In this document: one piece after another, positions 44,021 to 52,113 of the stretch | Position numbering within the stretch: position 1 is the first letter of the stretch | How the letters are laid out: every line of letters begins with the position of its first letter | NCBI GenBank assembly: GCA_964425915.1 | Contig: CAYROO010000002.1 | Location: 444,853 to 508,852 of the forward strand | Origin: Polycyclovorans sp964425915 | GTDB lineage: Bacteria; Pseudomonadota; Gammaproteobacteria; Nevskiales; Nevskiaceae | Length of the DNA: 64,000 bases | Direction of reading: 5' to 3' | Notes under the pieces: model-generated | The model's database searches: none | Told to the model about the DNA's origin: nothing | What the model saw: the letters and a program-made list of their open reading frames with translations, nothing else | Made by a program: the position numbers and the translations under genes

Positions 44021-44897
44021 GGCGGGGCTCCTCCTGAAGCGGTTTGGATGCCGCTTGCTCTGCGGCGCGATGCAGTTGGTCGTTGAGTCGCCGCATCACC
44101 CACTCGTAGGGCATGGCGAACTTGCGTTGGAACCAGTGGCCAACGCGGATATCGGCCGAGGTAAACACCAGATATCGGTTGTCACGTATGCCGGCGAGGA
44201 TGGCCTTGGCCGCTTGTTCCGGACTGACGGCCTCGCGACGAAAGCGTTCACGCAGGCGCTCGAAAGCCGGCGCGTCGCGGTCGACCCCGACCACTTCAAC
44301 GGTGTTCACCAGCCCGGTATCGACGCCTCCCGGGCAGACCAGGCTGACCCCGATACGGTGTCGCGCGAGATCGAACCGCAGCACCTCTGAGATGCCGCGC
44401 AGACCAAACTTGCTGGCGCTATACGCCGCGTGCCAGGGCAGGCCGAACAAGCCAGCCGCCGATGACACGTTAACCAAGTGGCCGCCGCGGCCGGCGGCGA
44501 TCATCGGTGGCAGGAAGCACTCGATGACGTGAATGGGCCCCATCAGGTTGACGTCGATGCAGCGCTGCCAGTGCAGGTGCTGGAGGTCTTCCACGCGGCC
44601 CCATACCGAGATGCCGGCGATGTTCATCACCACATCAAGACTGCCGAACAGGCCATGGATATCGTCGGCGAAGGCCTGCACCGCCGACAGATCGGTGATG
44701 TCTATCGCACGTTGGAGGGCCACATCGCCGCCCTGGTCGGTGATCGATTCGGCGACCGCCACCAGGGCAACCGCATTGATGTCGGTGAGAAACACGCGGG
44801 CCCCGGCTGCGGCGGCGGCGATGGCTGTGGCGCGACCAATACCACTGGCGGCGCCGGTGATCAGGCAGTTCTTGCGATACAGCGAGGTGTTGGACAT
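44010..44897 (-). CDS. short-chain dehydrogenase/reductase
   Basis: SDR of 295 residues: CLITGAASGIGRATA, MNIAGIS in the NNAG position, Ser in VNVSSAAGLFG, YSASKFGLRG with the catalytic Tyr/Lys, and CPGGVDTGLV. The extended C-terminus (~60 residues, basic) is typical of membrane-associated SDRs acting on lipids. Start chosen at MSNTSLY, 19 bases after the CocE-type gene; the longer open frame overlaps that gene. Likely oxidises an alcohol released by the esterase in the same operon (inference). Confidence 0.88.
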   Translation of the reverse strand: MSNTSLYRKNCLITGAASGIGRATAIAAAAAGARVFLTDINAVALVAVAESITDQGGDVALQRAIDITDLSAVQAFADDIHGLFGSLDVVMNIAGISVWGRVEDLQHLHWQRCIDVNLMGPIHVIECFLPPMIAAGRGGHLVNVSSAAGLFGLPWHAAYSASKFGLRGISEVLRFDLARHRIGVSLVCPGGVDTGLVNTVEVVGVDRDAPAFERLRERFRREAVSPEQAAKAILAGIRDNRYLVFTSADIRVGHWFQRKFAMPYEWVMRRLNDQLHRAAEQAASKPLQEEPRHGI

Positions 44898-44916
44898 GGC
44901 AGTTCTCAGGTGAGCA

Positions 44917-46710
44917 TCAGCAGCGATCCGACAAGGCGGCGCAGAAGTCGCTACCGGGGGCGACGGGGAGGCGCAGGCGTGAGGGGGTATCGCCGCCCAG
45001 GTGGACGGTGTTGAGGTTGGGGGAAGGCAGTGCGAAGGTTGGCGCCCCGACCAGATAGAGCCGCAGCCGATGTCCCGCGCGGAAGCGGTTGCCGATGGGC
45101 CAGAACTCAACGTGGTACTCGCGCACTTCGCCGGGCGCGGCGAAGGATTTCGACGAGAAATCGTTGTAGGGCTGTATCAGCTCACCTTCCGCGTCATGGC
45201 GGGAACGGGCTTCGACCAGATTCGGGAAACTGGTGCGAAGCCGCCCCAAGCCCACTGCGTGGGCACTGCCATCGGGCCACACGTCGGCGATCACCGCATG
45301 GAGGTCGGCCTGCGGTAGCAGGCCCGAGACGAACACGCTCAGGGTGGCCGGCCCCAGCACGGTCACATCCGCCGCCAAGGGCGCTGTGGTGTAGGTCAGC
45401 CCCAGGGGCTCCATCAGGTTCATCTGCACCAGAAAGGGCAGCAGGTCGAACAGCGTTGACGCACCGGCGGAGGCGATGGTGGCGGTGGTGTTGGGGTCGC
45501 TGGCCGTCCCCAGTGAGGTCAGGGCGAGATAGCGCTGACGGTCGTTGATGGCGGCCGGCTGCGGCGACAGGCTGGCGTTGTTGAGCGAGGCGGCGGCGCC
45601 GCCGCGGACCGGGTCAAGATGTAAGGTCTGCCAACGGGTGCCCGGCAGCGGCCAGTCGGTGCCGTCGAGCCGCAGCCAAGCGCCCTCCATCATCGAGGGA
45701 TAGCTGCCGTCACTGAGTAGCAGTTGTACCGGGGGTTCGCGATCAATGCCGTTGTCGACGTCGCGCAGGAAGCGGTCGAACCAGCGTTGGTAGGTAGGGA
45801 ACGGGCCCTCCGTCCCGGACGGGAAGCCATCGTGGGCGCCCAGCGCACGAAGATGGACGGTTACGCCCTGGTCGCGCAGCATCTGGTAGCTCTCGAAGGG
45901 GCCGCGCGACTCGACGTCGTAGAAGCCGGTGTTGGCCAGTATCGGAAAGCGGTTGGGACCCGGACGCTGTACCCGTTCCAGCCAATAGTCGTTCTGTACG
46001 GGTTGGCCCAGCACGTCGATCGACATGCTGAGCAAGCCCAGGCCGGATCGCAGCAGCGGGACCAGGCCGAAGTCCGCCATTAGCCGATTGGGCGTGCTGG
46101 CCAGCAGTGGCCCGCCGACACCCAGCCCCACCGCGACGGCGGGCACCAGGTTGGGCATGCCGCCGGGATAGAGCAGGTCACGGTAGAGATCGGCGGTGCC
46201 CGCCATCAGCGCGGCCGCTTCGACGCAGGCCAGCGGCAGGTGCAGGGCGTTATAGACCGCGATCGCGCTGGCCGAGAATCCGTACAGGCCGATCCGTCCG
46301 TTGCTCCAGGGCTGCTCGCAGGCCCAGGCGACGAACTCCGCCACATCCTGTTGGTCCCGTGGCCCCACCGCGCTCCAGCTGCCGGTGCTGTTGCCGGTGC
46401 CACGGGCATGGACGAATACATGGTGATAATCCGGGCCGAAGTCGGGTACGTCCGAGCCCATCCCGTAAGGGCTGAACTCCACGATGACCGGTTTGGGCCG
46501 TGGTGCGCCGACACGACGCAGTTGGGCGAACAGGGTCGCGCCATCGTTGGTCTGGAAGCGCAGGGCTTCGCGGCTGATCGCGGTGTCCAATGGCGCGCCG
46601 TCGGGGGCGTCCAGCGGCGAACCGCTGCAGCCTGCCAGCAGGGTCAGCAGCGCCAGCGACCAGATGGCGGTACGTGTCGGGCAGCGGGGCAAGCGGTTAC
46701 AGGCGGTCAT
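44917..46710 (-). CDS. CocE/NonD-family lipoprotein hydrolase
   Basis: Serine hydrolase of 597 residues in the X-Pro dipeptidyl-peptidase/cocaine-esterase family, with a lipoprotein signal (lipobox LAGC, Cys28), so it acts in the periplasm or at the outer membrane. Visible: VIVEFSPYGMG, VHARGTGNSTGSW, nucleophile elbow GFSASA, acid-loop and His region GAHDGFPSGTEG, and a C-terminal jelly-roll domain. First gene of a five-gene operon, divergent from a TetR gene with a clear operator. Probable role: hydrolysis of an ester substrate before uptake through the DUF1302/DUF1329 pair (inference). Confidence 0.88.
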   Translation of the reverse strand: MTACNRLPRCPTRTAIWSLALLTLLAGCSGSPLDAPDGAPLDTAISREALRFQTNDGATLFAQLRRVGAPRPKPVIVEFSPYGMGSDVPDFGPDYHHVFVHARGTGNSTGSWSAVGPRDQQDVAEFVAWACEQPWSNGRIGLYGFSASAIAVYNALHLPLACVEAAALMAGTADLYRDLLYPGGMPNLVPAVAVGLGVGGPLLASTPNRLMADFGLVPLLRSGLGLLSMSIDVLGQPVQNDYWLERVQRPGPNRFPILANTGFYDVESRGPFESYQMLRDQGVTVHLRALGAHDGFPSGTEGPFPTYQRWFDRFLRDVDNGIDREPPVQLLLSDGSYPSMMEGAWLRLDGTDWPLPGTRWQTLHLDPVRGGAAASLNNASLSPQPAAINDRQRYLALTSLGTASDPNTTATIASAGASTLFDLLPFLVQMNLMEPLGLTYTTAPLAADVTVLGPATLSVFVSGLLPQADLHAVIADVWPDGSAHAVGLGRLRTSFPNLVEARSRHDAEGELIQPYNDFSSKSFAAPGEVREYHVEFWPIGNRFRAGHRLRLYLVGAPTFALPSPNLNTVHLGGDTPSRLRLPVAPGSDFCAALSDRC

Positions 46711-46744
46711 GCTCCAGGTCTCAGGCTGTTATTCTTTAACAAAC

Positions 46745-46758
46745 AGACCAGTCGGTCT
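46745..46758. promoter_or_regulatory. TetR-type operator AGACC-AGTC-GGTCT
   Basis: Perfect 5-bp inverted arms around a 4-base spacer, embedded in AT-rich DNA (TTAACAAAC...TTTATCTAAAA) between the divergent CocE operon and a tetR gene. The same AGACCnnnnGGTCT layout is used by TetR repressors such as NemR. It probably controls both directions. Confidence 0.75.
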
Positions 46759-46828
46759 TTATCTAAAATGCCGTGACCGACGCCCCGCTGTCAAACCCGG
46801 CTGCCGCAGCGATGAAAGCGAAACCGCT

Positions 46829-47482
46829 ATGCTGGCCACTGCCGATGGAAACCCGATGACCGTCTCTTCGTCCAAACCGCGTGCGCGCCGTCCAAGCCAG
46901 GCCGAACGGCGCGACGCAACCCGTGGCCGCATCCTCGATGCCACCTTGTATTGCCTTGCCCACCACGGGTATGCCGGCACCAGCCTCAGCCAGGTCACCG
47001 CGCGGGCCAAGGTGTCGCGGGGCGCCTGGGCACACCATTTCGCCTCGATGGAGGCGCTGTTGCTGGCAGCCGCCGAGCATTTGATGAATCAGGTCTATGC
47101 GCGCCTTGCCAGCGTGCTCAGCACCGTGGTCTCGGGTGGCAATGACCTGCGTGCCCTGGTGGATGCGGTGTGGCGGGAGTTCTTCGCCAGCGAGGTCAAT
47201 GAGGTCTATCTGGAGTTACTCATCGCCAGTCGTCGCAATCCGGCGCTGGCAGAGCGCCTCCGGGTGTTGGCGCTGCAGCTGGAAGCCAACATCACCCAGG
47301 TCGCAACGCAGCTGTTTGAGCCCCAATCGGAGGCGGTGCATGAGGTCACCACGATGATGCACCTCAACCGCTGGATGTTGCGCGGTCTCGCCCTTGATGC
47401 CCCGCTGATGCCGGAAGGCACGGTTGACGAAGCCTTGCAAGCCTGGAGTGCGCTGGTGTCGACACAGATGCGACGCCGCTGA
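46829..47482 (+). CDS. TetR family transcriptional regulator
   Basis: Repressor of 217 residues. N-terminal HTH: RRDATRGRILDATLYCLAHHGYAG then LSQVTARAKVSRGAWAHHFASMEALL, followed by a ligand domain of helical type (TetR_C). The alternative ATG at 46856 would remove nine residues (LATADGNP...) and is equally plausible; neither start has a strong ribosome site. Divergent from the CocE/SDR/DUF1302/DUF1329 operon with the AGACC palindrome between them, so it is its likely regulator. The inducer is probably the operon's substrate. Confidence 0.88.
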   Translation: MLATADGNPMTVSSSKPRARRPSQAERRDATRGRILDATLYCLAHHGYAGTSLSQVTARAKVSRGAWAHHFASMEALLLAAAEHLMNQVYARLASVLSTVVSGGNDLRALVDAVWREFFASEVNEVYLELLIASRRNPALAERLRVLALQLEANITQVATQLFEPQSEAVHEVTTMMHLNRWMLRGLALDAPLMPEGTVDEALQAWSALVSTQMRRR

Positions 47483-47724
47483 TGGCCATCAGCCACTCGA
47501 CGCGGCACCACCCAGTGTGAGCACCCGGTCGTCAGCGCTGGCGTTGGGGTGATTGGCTACAGACGGATCGGCCAGAAGCGCGCATGCTGGTCACTCGCCG
47601 AGTCGGCGCGTCTCCCACGGTTGTCCATGTCCCCCCTCCAAGTTGTTGTATTCGTAGCCGATGCGGCCGCGGGCCGGCGTTGCCGGATCGGCCGGCGCTG
47701 TGGCGTCTTGCGCGGTTGCTGCGC

Positions 47725-48489
47725 ATGAGGCCGGGATTGCTGCACAAGGATGAGCCGCCTGCGGTGACGGTGACGCGGCCGCATGGCGCTTCCGCGGTGC
47801 TGTTGGCCTGTGACCATGCCAGCCCGCGGCTGCCGCGATCGCTCGGCAACCTGGGGCTGACCGAAACCCAACTGACCAGCCACATTGCCTGGGACATCGG
47901 CGCGGCTGGTGTTGCACGGCGGCTTTCCGAACGCTTGGATGCGACGCTGGTGGAACAGGCGTATTCACGGTTGGTCATCGACTGCAACCGACAGCCGTCC
48001 GCCAATGACGCGATACCGACGGTCAGTGAATGGGGGGATATCCTCGCCAATCGCGACTTGCCGCCGGCCGATATTGCGGCCCGTCGGGAGGCGGTTTTTC
48101 AGCCCTACCATGATCAGCTTTCGGCGCTGATCGCACAGCGTGTCCGGCAGCCCACCATCTTGGTGTCGCTGCACAGTTTCACGCCCCGATTTCGCGGCGA
48201 GCAACGCCCCTGGGACATTGGCTTGATGGCGCTTCAGGACCGGCGTTTGGCGGATGTATTGCTGTCTTTGCTCAGGCGGGATGAACGGCTCAAAGTGGGC
48301 GACAACGAGCCCTATGGACTGGCCACCGAGATCGATTACACCCTACCTTTCCACGCCATGTCGGTTGGCCTGGTCCATGTCGGCATCGAGATTCGCCAGG
48401 ACCTGATAGCCGACGAGGTGGGGCAGAAGACCTGGGCGGGGCGCCTGGCCAGCTTGTTCAATCAGGCCATTCCCCTGGTGTCTCGGTGA
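47725..48489 (+). CDS. N-formylglutamate amidohydrolase-family protein
   Basis: Zn-dependent amidohydrolase-like protein of 254 residues. The family opening LLACDHASPRLP, then IAWDIGAAGVARRLS, YSRLVIDCNR, LVSLHSFTP and HVGIEIRQDLI are visible and contain the expected Asp/His/Glu/Arg residues. The classic enzyme hydrolyses N-formyl-L-glutamate in His catabolism, but no hut genes are nearby. The next gene, a transglutaminase-like protein, overlaps its stop (TGATG). The start at 47725 lacks a clear ribosome site, and the frame is open further upstream. Confidence 0.85.
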   Translation: MRPGLLHKDEPPAVTVTRPHGASAVLLACDHASPRLPRSLGNLGLTETQLTSHIAWDIGAAGVARRLSERLDATLVEQAYSRLVIDCNRQPSANDAIPTVSEWGDILANRDLPPADIAARREAVFQPYHDQLSALIAQRVRQPTILVSLHSFTPRFRGEQRPWDIGLMALQDRRLADVLLSLLRRDERLKVGDNEPYGLATEIDYTLPFHAMSVGLVHVGIEIRQDLIADEVGQKTWAGRLASLFNQAIPLVSR

Positions 48490-49316
48490 TGGCGCCGGAT
48501 ACGCGACCGATGCGGATCCGAGTCGGGTTCGAGCTGGCCTATGAACTGCCCAAGCCAACGCCGTTCATCCTCACTCTGGGGGTGCACCAGAGCCGCGCTG
48601 CTGACATCGTCACCGATGGACCACTGGTGACCACGCCATCGGTGCCATACCAGGCGTACCGCGATAGCTACGGCAATGACTGCATTCGGCTGGTGGCGCC
48701 AGCAGGCCGGATTGTCATGACAGCGAATTCGGTGGTGCGCGACAGTGGGCAGCACGAACCGGTGGTGGTGACAGCCGGCCAGCACCCGGTTGAGACCCTT
48801 CCGGCGGAGACGCTGCTGTTCCTGCTGGGCAGTCGCTACTGCGAAACCGAGCAGCTATCGGACATGGCCTGGGCCCGCTTCTCGGGCACCGCGCCGGGGT
48901 GGCCGCGGGTGCAGGCCATTTGCGATTTCGTTCACTCCCATCTGGTATTCGGATACGCCCACGCACGGCCCAGCAAGACCGCCCTTCAGGCCTTCGAGGA
49001 GGGCACTGGCGTCTGTCGCGACTATGCCCATCTCGCGGTCGCCCTATGCCGCTGCATGAATATTCCGGCGCGCTACTGCACCGGTTACCTCGGCGACATC
49101 GGCATGCCGCCGCCGTACGGCCCGATGGACTTCGCCGGCTGGTTCGAGGCGTACCTGGGGGGACAGTGGTACACGTTTGATGCGCGCAACAACGAGCCGA
49201 GGATCGGACGGGTGCTGATCGCGCGAGGCCGCGATGCGGCGGATGTCGCGATCAGTACCGCTTTTGGCCAGAACACGCTGTCTGGGTTCAAGGTCTGGAC
49301 CGACCAGGTGCACTGA
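48489..49316 (+). CDS. transglutaminase-like cysteine protease-fold protein
   Basis: Protein of 275 residues with an N-terminal beta domain and a transglutaminase core. The nucleophile Cys lies in EEGTGVCRDYAHLAVALCRC near residue 175 and the catalytic Asp in YTFDARNNEPRIGRVLIARGRDAADVAI. The usual HAW(V/F)E motif reads FAGWFEAYL, and the DARHN commonly seen in this subgroup is DARNN, so the active-site His is not obvious. Start overlaps the N-formylglutamate amidohydrolase stop. The pairing suggests peptide or amide chemistry, but the substrate is unknown. Confidence 0.85.
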   Translation: MAPDTRPMRIRVGFELAYELPKPTPFILTLGVHQSRAADIVTDGPLVTTPSVPYQAYRDSYGNDCIRLVAPAGRIVMTANSVVRDSGQHEPVVVTAGQHPVETLPAETLLFLLGSRYCETEQLSDMAWARFSGTAPGWPRVQAICDFVHSHLVFGYAHARPSKTALQAFEEGTGVCRDYAHLAVALCRCMNIPARYCTGYLGDIGMPPPYGPMDFAGWFEAYLGGQWYTFDARNNEPRIGRVLIARGRDAADVAISTAFGQNTLSGFKVWTDQVH

Positions 49317-49334
49317 CTGCCTGGCGTACTCGGC

Positions 49335-50195
49335 TCAGTCGTCGGCCGCTTCTGCGGCCAGGCGCCCACGCTCGCGTGCCTCGGCCTCGCGCCGCGCCTC
49401 CTCAATCTGGTCGAGCACGGCGTCAACGTCCGCCACCCGGTCCTCATGCTCGAACTGCCCGGTCAGCAGGGTCTCAGGGGTCAGCGAACTGGCCTGATAG
49501 TGCGCCCAGATTTCCGGGGCGTACTCGGTGTCCGCCAATTCGGGGGCAAAGCGCGCGAACACCGCTCGCATGTTGTTGATATCGCGTTCCAGCATGCGGA
49601 AGGCGTTGTTGTTGCCGGCAGCATCCACAGCCTGCGGCAAGTCAATGATCACCGGGCCGTCGGCATCGACCAGCACGTTGTATTCGGACAGATCGCCATG
49701 GATGAGGCCGGCACAGAGCATTCGCACAATCTGATCGATCATGAAGCGAAAGTGGCTACGCGCCTGATCAGAGGTCATGTCGACAGCATGCAGCTGCGGT
49801 GCGGCATGGCCGTCAGCGTCGACCACCAGTTCCATCAGCAGCACGCCGTCATAGACGCCCTGAGGCTGTGGTACCCGAACACCGGCCGCCGCCAATCGAT
49901 AGAGCGCGTCGACTTCGGCGTTCTTCCATTCGGCCTCTTGCACCTTCCGGCCGTGGCGACCGCGGCGGTTCATGGCGCGGGCATCGCGACTGCCGCGCGT
50001 CTTCCGGCCTTCCTGATACTCGGCGAGCCGATGAAAGCCGCGATGCTCGGCCTCCTTGTAGACCTTGGCGCAGCGGGTGCGGCCACCGCTGGTGACGATG
50101 AAGACCGAGGCCTCCTTGCCGCTCTTGAGCTGGCGCAGCACCGCATCGACGATGCCCTCGTCGACCAGTGACTGCAGGCCCTTGGGAGTACGCAT
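49335..50195 (-). CDS. RIO1-family serine protein kinase
   Basis: Atypical protein kinase of 286 residues. The Gly-loop region LKSGKEASVFIV, ATP-binding Lys in RCAKVYKEAEHRGF, catalytic loop HGDLSEYNVLV, and metal-binding Asp in VIIDLPQAV match RIO1-type kinases. In eukaryotes and archaea RIO1 works in ribosome maturation; bacterial roles are unclear. Two tiny Lys-rich genes lie just upstream on the same strand, and their basic products would suit RNA or ribosome binding. The C-terminus is a charged helix (EEARREAEARERGRLAAE). Confidence 0.9.
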   Translation of the reverse strand: MRTPKGLQSLVDEGIVDAVLRQLKSGKEASVFIVTSGGRTRCAKVYKEAEHRGFHRLAEYQEGRKTRGSRDARAMNRRGRHGRKVQEAEWKNAEVDALYRLAAAGVRVPQPQGVYDGVLLMELVVDADGHAAPQLHAVDMTSDQARSHFRFMIDQIVRMLCAGLIHGDLSEYNVLVDADGPVIIDLPQAVDAAGNNNAFRMLERDINNMRAVFARFAPELADTEYAPEIWAHYQASSLTPETLLTGQFEHEDRVADVDAVLDQIEEARREAEARERGRLAAEAADD

Positions 50196-50206
50196 CCGCT
50201 GGCGCC

Positions 50207-50308
50207 CTACTTCTTGCGGGCCTTCTCGGCCTTGGCGGCGCGCTTCTCCAGCAGGCTCAGCGCGGGCTTTTTCTTGGGTTCCTTCTTGCGATCCATCCCC
50301 TTGCTCAT
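50207..50308 (-). CDS. small basic protein, 33 residues
   Basis: Tiny ORF reading MSKGMDRKKEPKKKPALSLL and then EKRAAKAEKARKK. About 40 percent of residues are Lys or Arg. Similar MSKG-D-KK-type small proteins are familiar from many gammaproteobacterial genomes, without known function. Its ATG overlaps the stop of the upstream MAKPNY gene (ATGA) and it ends 12 bases before the RIO1 kinase start. Probable nucleic-acid- or ribosome-associated role (inference). Confidence 0.72.
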   Translation of the reverse strand: MSKGMDRKKEPKKKPALSLLEKRAAKAEKARKK

Positions 50309-50442
50309 GGCTGCGATACCGGATCCGCCGGTGTGTCGGTGCCGTCGCCCTTCGCCAGCTTTTTCTGGCGTTTCTCTTCTTGCTTCTTGCTTTTCTTCAG
50401 CTCGCGTTGTCGCTTTTCGAAGTTGTAGTTGGGCTTGGCCAT
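50305..50442 (-). CDS. small basic protein of the MAKPNY-FEKRQREL type, 45 residues
   Basis: Tiny ORF starting MAKPNYNFEKRQRELKKSKK with a charged helical middle (QEEKRQKKLAKGDG) and an acidic/Pro tail. The opening MAKPNY-FEKRQREL is a widely conserved small-protein signature in beta- and gammaproteobacteria; function unknown. Overlaps the 33-residue gene by ATGA and precedes the RIO1-kinase gene, so the three are probably one transcript. Confidence 0.78.
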   Translation of the reverse strand: MAKPNYNFEKRQRELKKSKKQEEKRQKKLAKGDGTDTPADPVSQP

Positions 50443-50578
50443 GAGGTTTCCGGAAGGCAGGGCGCCCCAGTGTAGAGGGTTTCGGCTGCGGACCTTGGTC
50501 GATCTACCCCACGCGGGTTAGGCGGGTGCCGCCCTGCGCTCGCACACTGCAGCGCATCGATATGGGGAGGAGAACCCA

Positions 50579-51334
50579 ATGGCGGGGCTTGAAGGCAAGG
50601 TGGCATTGGTCACCGGCGCGGGACAGGGCGTGGGGCAGGGCATTGCCTTGGCCCTGGCATCGGAAGGGGTGGCAGTTGCGGTGACCGGGCGCACCCTGTC
50701 GAAGCTGGAGGCCACGGTGTCGATGATCGGCGAACGTGGCGGTAAGGCGCTGGCAGTGGCCTGTGACGTCAAGTCGGCAGCCGACCTGCAGGCCTGTGTC
50801 GATACCGTTGTTGGCAAGCTCGGCGGGTTGAACATCCTGGTCAACAACGCCCAGGAAGTGCCGCTCGGCACACTGGAGCAGGTCAGCGAAGCGGCTTTTG
50901 CCGCCGGCTGGGAATCGGGCCCGCTGGCCACGTTTCGGCTGATGAAGCTGTGTTATCCGCACCTCAAGGGTGATGGCAACATCATCAACCTCGGCTCACC
51001 GGCGTCCAAGCGCTGGGATATGAGTGGCTACGGTGCCTACGGTGCGGTCAAGGAAGCGATCCGCCAGCTCACCCGTGCCGCAGCCTGTGAGTGGGCCCAG
51101 GACGGCATCCGGACCAATTGCATCCTGCCGCTCGCCAGCTCCCCGGCGATGGCTTGGTGGACGCGCGAGCGCCCCGAAGAAGCGGCGGCCTTCATCGCCA
51201 CCGTGCCGCAGCAGCGGGTGGGCGATTGCGAGCAGGATATCGGCCGTCTGGTGGTGGCGCTGTGTGGCGAGGATTGTCGTTACATCAACGGCCAGAGCAT
51301 TGCCGCCGACGGCGGCCAGGCCTTCCTCGGCTGA
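50579..51334 (+). CDS. short-chain dehydrogenase/reductase
   Basis: Classical SDR of 251 residues: ALVTGAGQGVGQGIA, VNNAQ (in the NNAG position), Ser in INLGSPASKRW, YGAVKEAIRQL with Tyr/Lys, and the C-terminal INGQSIAADGGQ. Strong start context (GGGGAGGAGAACCC then ATG). First gene of a five-gene plus-strand operon with a crotonase, an Fe-S old yellow enzyme, a second SDR and a membrane protein. It is likely an NAD-dependent hydroxyacyl-CoA or hydroxysteroid dehydrogenase; which one cannot be read. Confidence 0.9.
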   Translation: MAGLEGKVALVTGAGQGVGQGIALALASEGVAVAVTGRTLSKLEATVSMIGERGGKALAVACDVKSAADLQACVDTVVGKLGGLNILVNNAQEVPLGTLEQVSEAAFAAGWESGPLATFRLMKLCYPHLKGDGNIINLGSPASKRWDMSGYGAYGAVKEAIRQLTRAAACEWAQDGIRTNCILPLASSPAMAWWTRERPEEAAAFIATVPQQRVGDCEQDIGRLVVALCGEDCRYINGQSIAADGGQAFLG

Positions 51335-51339
51335 GTCTG

Positions 51340-52113
51340 ATGAGCCTGCGCATCGAGTCGCTCGACGACGGCATCACTCAGGTATGGCTGGGCCCGGCCG
51401 GCGGCGCGCCGGCCATCGATCTGGCGATGGCCGAAGCCTTGCGCGATGCGGTGCGCGCGCTGGCCCAGGACCGGGATAGCCGAGTCGTACTGCTGGCCTC
51501 GGAGGGCAAGCTGTTCTGTGCCGGTGGTGATATCCGTGCCATGCACGAGGCGGGTGGCTCCAGCGAGCGCACCGCGCTGCTGTCCGCCATCATCGACGCC
51601 GTGCACGAGGCGGTGCGCGGGCTGCGGGCGTTACCGCAACCGGTCATCACGCTGGTCAACGGGGCTGCTGCCGGCGCCGGCTTTTCGCTGGCGCTGAGCG
51701 GCGACGTGGTATTCGCCGCCGACAACAGCCGTTTCGTGCCGGGCTATCCGGCGCTCGGGACCACCTCGGACGGCGGTCTCAGCCATTTTCTGATGCAGCG
51801 TGTGGGACGCCAGCGGGCCTTCGACATTCTGCTGGCCCGTGATCACCTACCGGCTGCGGAAGCACAGGCCCTGGGCCTGGTATTCGAAGTGGTGGCAGCG
51901 CCGGATCTGATGGCCGCAGGGCGGGCCTATGCCGCGCAGCTGGCGCGGCACCCGTTGCAGGTATTGCAGGGATTCAAGCGCCTGTTGAACGGTGCCGAAG
52001 TGGCGGCCCTGCAGGCGCAACTCGACGCCGAACGGGCGCAGTTTCTGGACAATGCCGGCACGCCACTGTTCGCCCATCGCCTAGCAGCCTTCCTGCAGCG
52101 GGGCCGCGCGTGA
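51340..52113 (+). CDS. enoyl-CoA hydratase/isomerase (crotonase)
   Basis: Crotonase-fold protein of 257 residues. The oxyanion-hole segments GKLFCAGGDIRAMHE and NGAAAGAGFSLALSGDVVFA are intact. The usual Glu acid/base region reads GYPALGTTSDGGLSHFL, lacking one classical hydratase Glu, so an isomerase or other crotonase reaction is possible. Start 5 bases after the SDR stop; stop overlaps the old-yellow-enzyme gene (GTGA). Part of a beta-oxidation-like operon for a polycyclic or branched acyl-CoA (inference). Confidence 0.9.
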   Translation: MSLRIESLDDGITQVWLGPAGGAPAIDLAMAEALRDAVRALAQDRDSRVVLLASEGKLFCAGGDIRAMHEAGGSSERTALLSAIIDAVHEAVRGLRALPQPVITLVNGAAAGAGFSLALSGDVVFAADNSRFVPGYPALGTTSDGGLSHFLMQRVGRQRAFDILLARDHLPAAEAQALGLVFEVVAAPDLMAAGRAYAAQLARHPLQVLQGFKRLLNGAEVAALQAQLDAERAQFLDNAGTPLFAHRLAAFLQRGRA

